Below, one piece after another: positions 57,075 to 64,000 of a stretch of DNA of 64,000 nt (within the stretch, counting starts at the first letter, position 1; every line of letters begins with the position of its first letter). Source of the DNA: Tillus elongatus (Eukaryota > Arthropoda > Insecta > Coleoptera > Cleridae). The DNA lies in the NCBI GenBank assembly GCA_964006375.1, contig OZ023267.1, positions 23,433,739 through 23,497,738 on the forward strand. The letters are read 5' to 3'. A program made the position numbers and the translations under genes. The notes below the pieces were generated by a model. The model had not been told where the DNA came from. It ran no database searches and saw nothing but the letters and a program-made list of their open reading frames with translations.

Positions 57075-58697
57075 AATAAAATCCCAAACGCATGCGTTGG
57101 AACAACTTAGTGGTTAAAGTCGAATGCCTGACAGACAGATTAGTTAACTGCCACGCGTGGATTAATTCATACAACAGGTATAAACCATGCATCAACAGTA
57201 ACCAAACTAAATATATACCAGGCAGAAAACATACTACCCAAACCAAAAATTGTGAAATCTCGGCCGCAATTATGGAAAATGACAGACGACATGAAATTAA
57301 AAATTTGCGAAGTGATTGTTATTTAACTGGGCGGATTCAATCAATTATTAAAATAGCTGTTTTGGTCTGACCATGTCCGTCGTCACCAGAGACGTCTGTT
57401 TCAATCTTAATTTTACTAGTTAAAGCAAAAATTCGTTTTTAATTTCAATAAAAGTTGCTCCCTTTCGGGTTAGTAACACCGCTGCCTCAATGGGTCCATC
57501 CTACAACAACAAATGAAGCGTGCTCCTTGGGCATCCAACTGTATAGTTTTTTAGTCCTGTTTAATAACGGACAAATTCCCCTGAGGATGACCGGTTAAAA
57601 AGGTCGATCGGGAAAAGGAATAAAGAAATTGTTTAGAAAGAAAAAGCCTTTTTATTCAACACACTCAAAGATATCAACCCCAAACATTTTGACGTTTAGA
57701 AACAATATTAATAAAATACACTATATTTGTAGCTTTATTAACGGACCCAAATACAGTTTTAGCGCAGCATAGATATATTATTCTGTCGCATAATATAGCA
57801 GAAATTTAAACAAAATCAAGCCAAGCCTCTATAAAAATGATTCTAAAATCGTTTCTTTTGTCTTTAAGCTTAAACACTAGACGTCATATAAGACCGAAAC
57901 AGTTCGGTAATTATTAATTGTTACGTATACTTTGAATATAATATCCCGGGCGTGAAGCCGATCTAAAGTATAACGCGAATAAAACGTTAGTTAAACTGTG
58001 TCTAGATGGCGCAGTGGGTTTTGCGCTGGCCCCCTAAGCACAAGCCACGTGATCGCATCCAACCCGATCAATGTATTGTTTTTAATGTTTTATGTTGACA
58101 TTTGGAAAAACAATAGTGCGCAGATCCATACGTTTTGAACAAGATCTCATTTCTGTTTAAAACGCCTAAATATGTTTGTCACCTTTGAGTCTGAAATAAT
58201 AATTTTGTTATTGTTGATATTGAAAAACCCGGTTTTCTTAGGTTGACTAAAACGAAATCATAATCATACTGGCGATTAATAAGGAAAAATAACTGCTACG
58301 CTTATAATTTGGCAGATACTTTACTTTTCTAAATATGAATTAAGTTTCCATCTGGAAATCTTTTGTATAACTTTAATGAAATTTGTAATACAAATCTCTT
58401 TTAAAAAGACTTACACTATCTACAGATATAGCAACATTTAGTTCTTTACCTTCATAGAAAATTGAGTTTAGGGAATTTTTCTCAAAAGGAGTTAGGACGC
58501 AAGATTTATTCGATAATAGAGAAATATCGATTGTAACACTTTCGAAAGAATTCTTCAAATGTGCACGTAGTAGGACCTCTAAAATCGATCTTCAAGGTCT
58601 GTGTAGGTTTAAAGTGTTAACTTTACGAATATGCCGTATAATAATAGTGTACAATTCTTATGAAAATTCGCTACTATAACGCACTTGTTGCGTCCCG
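57075..58697 (+). repeat. Dispersed repeat alpha (copy 2)
   Basis: Collinear with 18225-19490 but about 350 bp longer. The extra sequence (57370-57710) includes GACCGGTTAAAAAGGTCG and is absent from copy 1. It ends in the common terminus GCACTTGTTGCGTCCCG (58681-58697). The internal open frame at 57092-57370 is not preserved in copy 1, so it is not a gene. Confidence 0.75.
58006..58080 (+). other. tRNA-like sequence within repeat alpha copy 2
   Basis: GATGGCGCAGTGGGTTTTGC resembles box A/D arm and TGATCGCATCCAACCC resembles box B. It occupies the same position as 18832-18903 in copy 1, but its middle (CTGGCCCCCTAAGCACAAGC) is different. The replacement of only the central part is odd and is discussed in the findings. 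Confidence 0.45.
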
Positions 58698-59140
58698 AAA
58701 TTTTTTAGTAAATTGTTACATCGTTTTTAAATAATTATATGGTGAAATTTATTTTTAACTTAATCGATAAACAACAAAAGTTAAATAAAGATAATAGTAC
58801 CACATTAATTTAATACATAAACGAAAAATTTCAAATAATTGAAATAATCAACAAGTTAGCAAAATAACAGTTTTAATAACAAGTCGTATGATTTGCCTAA
58901 GGGTAGCAGCATACATTTACATATTCAGAATAATTCCGATTTAAAATAATTATCACTGAAACGTCAAGTTGTTGCCAAGCAACGAACTACTGAACTTTTA
59001 TTAAAAATAACAAAGCTGTCATTTCACTAGTTTAACAAAAAAATAGTGAAACTACATGCTTTGGATTATTTTTGTCAATACAGTAATTAATCAATATCTG
59101 CATTCAGTACGGATTATTCAGTTCAGGAAAGAGAGGATAT
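58698..59140. other. Unassigned AT-rich spacer
   Basis: No supported gene or repeat. Confidence 0.35.
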
Positions 59141-59656
59141 GTTGGAGACTTATATTGAATGCCAAAAAGTGGCGCGCCGTGCATCGTGAAGATACAGGTA
59201 CATTTTTTTGTTCATTTATCCTAAGTTTCCATCTAATTGTTACAATAATTATTTAGGGCTCGGTATCCAGAGCGACGACACCCGAATTATCGATCATTTC
59301 TGCGTATTTGCAATACATTTTCACAATTCAGAAGTGTGATAGGAAATCAGCCAATAACCCACGTGAAGCCAATTACCAATGAAAAAATTTCGTTTAATAC
59401 TTTACTTTATTTGCAAGAAAACCCAGGTATATCAGCTACACAACTAGCTTCAATAACCGATATTTCAAACAGAAGTGTTCGCAGAATAATGAAAAGGTAT
59501 AATTATAAGCCTTACCGGTGTTAGAGATGGCGACTATGTGAGGCGCTTAGAGTTTTCGTATTGGGCGAGTGAAGCTTTAAATATAGATCTTGAAATTTGA
59601 AGACATATACTTTGGACGGATGAGTCAAAATTCTCAAATATGAGTGTTGGGGCACT
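59141..59656 (+). pseudogene. Tc1/mariner-type transposase N-terminal half with a probable intron
   Basis: Exon 1 starts at the ATG of 59141-59143 (LETYIECQKVARRAS, then TGA, RY). A GT...AG segment of 59 bp (59198-59256) interrupts the codon for Arg. Exon 2 continues in frame as ARYPERRHPNYRSFLRICNT, the DUF4817-like helix-turn-helix, then a second helix-turn-helix (GISATQLASITDISNRSVRR) to YKPYRC-stop (59522). After a shift the next frame has [14 protein letters not shown] and [10 protein letters not shown], holding the first catalytic Asp. The protein is cut at 59657 by a (TA)n tract and the rest is not found. It is a different family from the transposase at 11303. Confidence 0.8.
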
Positions 59657-59657
59657 T

Positions 59658-60240
<583 letters not shown>

Positions 60241-60244
60241 AGAG

Positions 60245-60343
60245 TTCCTCTTTTTGTAGAGGTATATGGTGAGACTTTCGTAAAATTTCTTCATATGAGA
60301 ACGAATTGGGGCCCCTGGAACCCATTTCCATGGTCAGTTATAA

Positions 60344-60426
<83 letters not shown>

Positions 60427-60650
60427 TGGGAATTACCGTTATTTTGTTAATGTCTTGGATGAGTTTGTGCAGATTTTAACGCCTAATTTTTCTAACAAAA
60501 AAATTAAAAATATTTTTCAAATGTGATATCTCTCAAATTCCCGAAGTGATTGAAACGAAAATATACAACTTAAATGAACATAGACAGCCGTGGTTGTGTA
60601 CTAATTTTCAAGTCTTTTGATCAAAGAAAAATAAAGTTATTCGAAATTAA
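60245..60650 (-). repeat. (TA)n-core element, diverged
   Basis: Hairpin-side block (GAGGTATATGGTGAGACTTTC, GGGGCCCCTGGAACCCATT-like), (TA)n 60348-60425, then a weak body match (TGTCTTGGATGAGTTTGTGC). Confidence 0.55.
60348..60425. repeat. (TA)n microsatellite
   Basis: About 78 bp of TA. Confidence 0.97.
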
Positions 60651-62214
60651 TATTCAAATCATCCTCGACATCACTTCAGATCGTGTAATGCAATATCTAT
60701 AATGTTGGACAAAGAAAGATGATGTTACCTATACTGCAATGCTATTTAAACGAATCGTTGCAAGATATCATAATGTAGAACATTATGAAATGTACGACAG
60801 GGACGCCATCTCGATGCGGAACCGGGTAGTATGTCGTCACGGCAGCTCTAGTTAACACAAAATGTTAGAGATGGAGACTGCGGACAAATTAGCCATGTAA
60901 ATTGTCAGCCCTGCCTCATTTCTTTCGTATACCGGGACAATGTTTGCGTCCAAAAGCGCTCAATTTTAGAATGCGACTGCAAGCGGTTTGATGTTCTTTG
61001 CAAGTATAGAAACCTGCTTACAAAATGAGAACGGTACTGATAGATAAGTTACTAGATCCATCATTTTTATTATCGATGAATTCGCAGGTTAGTTGGTCAA
61101 GATTTCTTTATTAATAGCACATATCGGATATATTTTCCGATTTCTTGCTTAATTTGAATATACATTCTCATATCTTATCTTCAGTGGTGTTCGAGTTCTA
61201 TCCATTTAAGGAAAAATGTTGCACTAAAAATTTATATAGCTCAGTGATCTCGAGGGTTACAGATATAATACTCCCATTAATCATTTAGCATGCGAGGCTA
61301 CATTCTGTAAGAACATGTGTATCGTTGAATTTCCCAAAACGTTCCTGAGCCATGTGAATATCTTGGACGTAGTTTGGACAATATATCAAAATACTAGTGT
61401 CCCCCCCCCCCTCTTCTTTTAAATCCTAGCCCGCATGCAAGAACTCCTGTAGACAGAAAGTCATAACGCGACAAGGCAACGTCGCTTTTAGGCTGTCATG
61501 ATGATTAAAATTACTTTTTACTCCCCCGTAAGCAATTAAATTTTATCGTTGCTTTATAATAAGAACCGAGTCTATCTAATGCCCAATTACCTACAATATT
61601 CTTATAAAGCAAATTAGTAAACAACCGTGTAATAAATAAGTGGTCCAAATTCACCTAATTGATTGCAGTGAAATCATAATTATTTACTAATTAGTGTTTG
61701 CTTGGTACGGAATGAATTGAGTGGCATTCTTCAACAGCTTTAGATCAAGCTGCGAGTTGTTCCTGTTCTCAAGGTGATTCAGCGTTTATTTTCACTTTCT
61801 ATCTCGGTACTGCAACATCTGCTGAAGGCGACTGGCTTCAATATTTATACGTCTTCTCTGGAGCATTTTGATGGGATGTGATGTAAACCAGATTAGGTAT
61901 AAAGTTAAGACATTTGCAAACATTAATAGGACAAATGAAAATGGGATCTAATAATAGTAATAAGACGACATACTTTATTGTCCAACTGGTGCAAAAGAAC
62001 TTATTTCAATGCGTTCATGCAGCATGTAAAGTATGGCGGCGACCTTACACTCAGTGATCATTGGTGAAATAAATTTAGTATCTCAATTACTGGGGATATT
62101 TATAAGAACCTCAAAACACGCAAATTTTGGGTAAAAAAATGACCTACAACATGCAATGTTCACCTCCAGCTTCAAACTCCTTCGAGTGATGGTTGAAGCA
62201 CTCAAATTTTTAAC
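60651..62214. other. Unassigned stretch of ~1.55 kb
   Basis: No coding frame with family signatures and no repeat shared with the rest of the window that I can see. It contains a C homopolymer at 61402-61411. Confidence 0.4.
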
Positions 62215-63131
62215 CCTAAGCGCCGCCGCCGCTTCCCACCTGTATCAGAAGAGAGGCTATGGAGTCGTATCTTAGAATGGGAGACTCTGGAAACTGGTGC
62301 GGAGAGGCAGCAGTAATGGGGCATGCAAGAGTCGACAAGGAGGTGGAAAAGGAAATTCCGATTTCCGCCATCAAGGTACGGAATGCAGAGGAAGATATTA
62401 GGTTGACTAGGCCATACACCCTCAGGATCCCCAGTTGGGATCAGTGGAGGGAAAATGGGGTTGCATTTCAGCCCGCAAGCCTGGTCTGTTTTACCGACGG
62501 ATCGCGGCTGGAGGATAAACAATCCTGCGGGGCAGGAATATACATGCGCGAGAGTTATGCTCTGAGCGCATATACCACGGCATTCGAAACGGAGGTGTAC
62601 GCTACCCTGTCTGTGGCAAATAGACAGAATGTGAGGATGAGCCCCGAGAAATGTGTATACATTTGCTCAGATAGCCAGGCGGTCCTCCGGGCAGTCTGCG
62701 CGGGCAGAATTAGATCAGGAGTGCGCTGACGCCCTTAAAGGACTAGCCAGGACAAAGGAGGTGCAACCGGTGTGGGTTCCGGGACACTGTGGCGTAGCGG
62801 GGAATGAGGTGGCGAATGATCTCGCAAGGATTAGTTCTAGACGGTCTCTGTCGTCTTAGACAGGTGGACTTAGGAGGCCATGGAGAGGCACTGGGGGTCG
62901 GTTGGTGGCTGTAGGCAGGCGAGGGACTTTGTGGAGGGGCCGGACGGAGATAAAACTGTCTGGCTACTCGGTAGGAGTCGACCTACGCTTCGCCGCATCC
63001 TTGGGGTGCTGACAGGCCACTGCGCCCTTAGAAGCCACCTCACATTGATAGGCGTAGAGAGGGATCCCATTTGCCAGGAATGCGGCGAGGATGAAGAAAC
63101 GTCTTACCACTACCTGTGTGAATGCGAGGCT
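62215..63131 (+). pseudogene. LINE-I fragment: RNase H and C-terminal tail (copy 2)
   Basis: The frame at 62259-62729 has a pre-RNase H region (YLRMGDSGNWCGEAAV), then RNase H with LVCFTDGSRLEDKQSCGAGI (first Asp), FETEVYATLSVAN (Glu) and YICSDSQAVLRAVC (Asp). A shift near 62705 moves to WVPGHCGVAGNEVANDLARI (last Asp region). After another break comes the tail RPTLRRILGVLTGHCALRSH, CQECGEDEETSYHYLCECEA (62880-63131). Catalytic residues of RNase H are all present, but the RT is missing and there are two shifts. It is cut at 63131 by a core-element arm (TTAAGGGTTTGCAGAACAC). It is a more complete relative of 14042-14866. Confidence 0.85.
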
Positions 63132-63884
63132 TAAGGGTTTGCAGAACACGCTTCTTGCGACATTTTCTTTTAGTGTATTAGTGTACTATTATTTATTATT
63201 AATTCAAATTATACATTATGTCGTACAAAAAACCTATGCTTGTGCTTGCACTGGGACATGATTATGAACAGCCTCTTCTCCTAAACGTCTAAATTTCAAA
63301 TTATTTTGCTCTGTCACTTTCTAATTTTGAACTAAGTTTTCTTCACCTGCGGTTCCTTTTCCCACCAACATTCCTTAGACAACCGTGGATATTTAGAATC
63401 CATTTAATACAAAACCATTCCTTCTTTCAAATCAAAACTTTCCAAAAACCTTATTCTGTAGTACACAAATTTTGACACTTTTATTTGATAGATTAATAAT
63501 AATAATAATTACGTGATCCGTATTTGTTTCAAGTTCTTTGCCTAAATGTTGCGAGTTTTGACGTTTCAAATCGCGACCTTGACGTTTTGAAGAAAACCGC
63601 TTTTTTTTAAACGTCTATAACTTTTTTTTCTTTTAACTAACAAACCTAAATTGGTACGTTGGTCGCTATTTATAATACAAACACGCGTACCAAATTTGGT
63701 TGCGCTTACTTAGTTATTTCCGGAGATATAATTTTTTTCCGAAAGAAAACACAACATTTTCCGGGAAAACCTGGACCGGTTTTCCTGCCTAACGAACTTA
63801 TCCAAGCCACTTGCAAAAGGAAAGGTACTCACCAAATTCCATCAAAATCAGACGATTATTTTTGTTATAACTGTGATATTTTCA
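63132..63884 (+). repeat. (TA)n-core gamma arm and body, with a ~335-bp insert
   Basis: The arm starts TTAAGGGTTTGCAGAACACG. It is interrupted after CATTTTCTTTT (63172) and resumes near 63510 with TGATCCGTATTTGTTTCAAG, then the body block to TTATAACTGTGAT. The TA tract is absent; the next fragment starts directly. Confidence 0.65.
63172..63509. other. ~335-bp insertion ending in (AAT)n, unidentified
   Basis: It splits the core-element arm. It ends TTAATAATAATAATAATTACG, which could be a short simple-repeat tail of a SINE/LINE-like insertion. No clear target duplication and no recognised coding or tRNA head. Confidence 0.45.
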
Positions 63885-64000
63885 TGAAGAAAATTCACTA
63901 ATAGAGAAGTATCGATGGTAAGACTTTCGGAAAATTTCTTCAAATGATTGCGAACTAGGGTCCTTGGAGCCCATATCCAGGATAATTAAAAAAGTTTATA
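63885..64000 (-). repeat. (TA)n-core hairpin-side fragment at the window edge
   Basis: GAAAATTCACTAATAGAGAA, GTATCGATGGTAAGAC and GGAGCCCATATCCAGG run to the edge of the window. A TA tract would be expected just beyond 64000. Confidence 0.6.

Noticed and set aside
57092..57370. 92-residue plus frame at the start of repeat alpha
   Set aside because: It is not open in the collinear copy at 18240-18480, so it is not conserved coding sequence.

Overview
This is eukaryotic, AT-rich, intron-poor and almost entirely repetitive DNA. It is most likely from an insect. The support is: a complete BEL/Pao retrotransposon; two Tc1/mariner-type elements whose transposases begin with the insect-common DUF4817-like helix-turn-helix; several APE-type LINE lineages; and a C-terminal piece of a protein family that is massively repeated in insect genomes (SDEHG..RFH..RYQG motif). 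I cannot name the species. I see no intact host gene, rRNA, CRISPR array or bacterial-style operon. The only intact long reading frame is the BEL/Pao polyprotein.

Layout. 0.6-3.5 kb: a Ty3/gypsy-type LTR element reduced to LTR-gag-protease-LTR. 3.6-9 kb: LINE scraps and the first copies of a (TA)n-core repeat. 10-13 kb: small inverted-repeat elements, then a full-length mariner-type transposon with TIRs over 300 bp and a barely broken transposase. 13.9-15 kb: a LINE fragment between ~123-bp direct repeats. 15-20 kb: long (TA)n-core and tRNA-like-containing repeats. 20-26 kb: several LINE 3' ends, a ~121-bp tandem repeat, an LTR remnant and the longest single LINE-A copy. 26-33 kb and 36-40 kb: a dense field of (TA)n-core elements, one split by a 767-bp fold-back element. 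33-35.4 kb: an internally deleted RNase H-bearing LINE. 40-42 kb: CGAATATTCG palindrome MITEs and a LINE RNase H scrap. 43-50.5 kb: a young BEL/Pao element with apparently identical LTRs, inserted in a LINE-A fragment. 51.5-55.3 kb: one LINE inserted inside another. 56-60 kb: more (TA)n-core repeats and a mariner-type fossil with a probable intron. 62-64 kb: a second RNase H LINE fragment and further core-repeat pieces.

The unifying feature is a superfamily of short non-coding elements. One terminus carries a GGACGCAGCAAGTGCGTT motif, seen 20 times here in both orientations, which folds as a small hairpin. The other terminus is a longer hairpin (TTAGTGAATTTT ... AAAATTCACTAA). Most copies have a (TA)n tract between two conserved body blocks. 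This matches the general plan of Helentron-derived non-autonomous elements (DINE-1/HINE-like), but no Rep/helicase gene is visible, so the class is inferred.

The insertions form a readable history. Old LINEs and core repeats are broken by later insertions: LINE-A into LINE-F, the fold-back element into a core repeat, and BEL/Pao into LINE-A. The BEL/Pao element is the youngest event visible.
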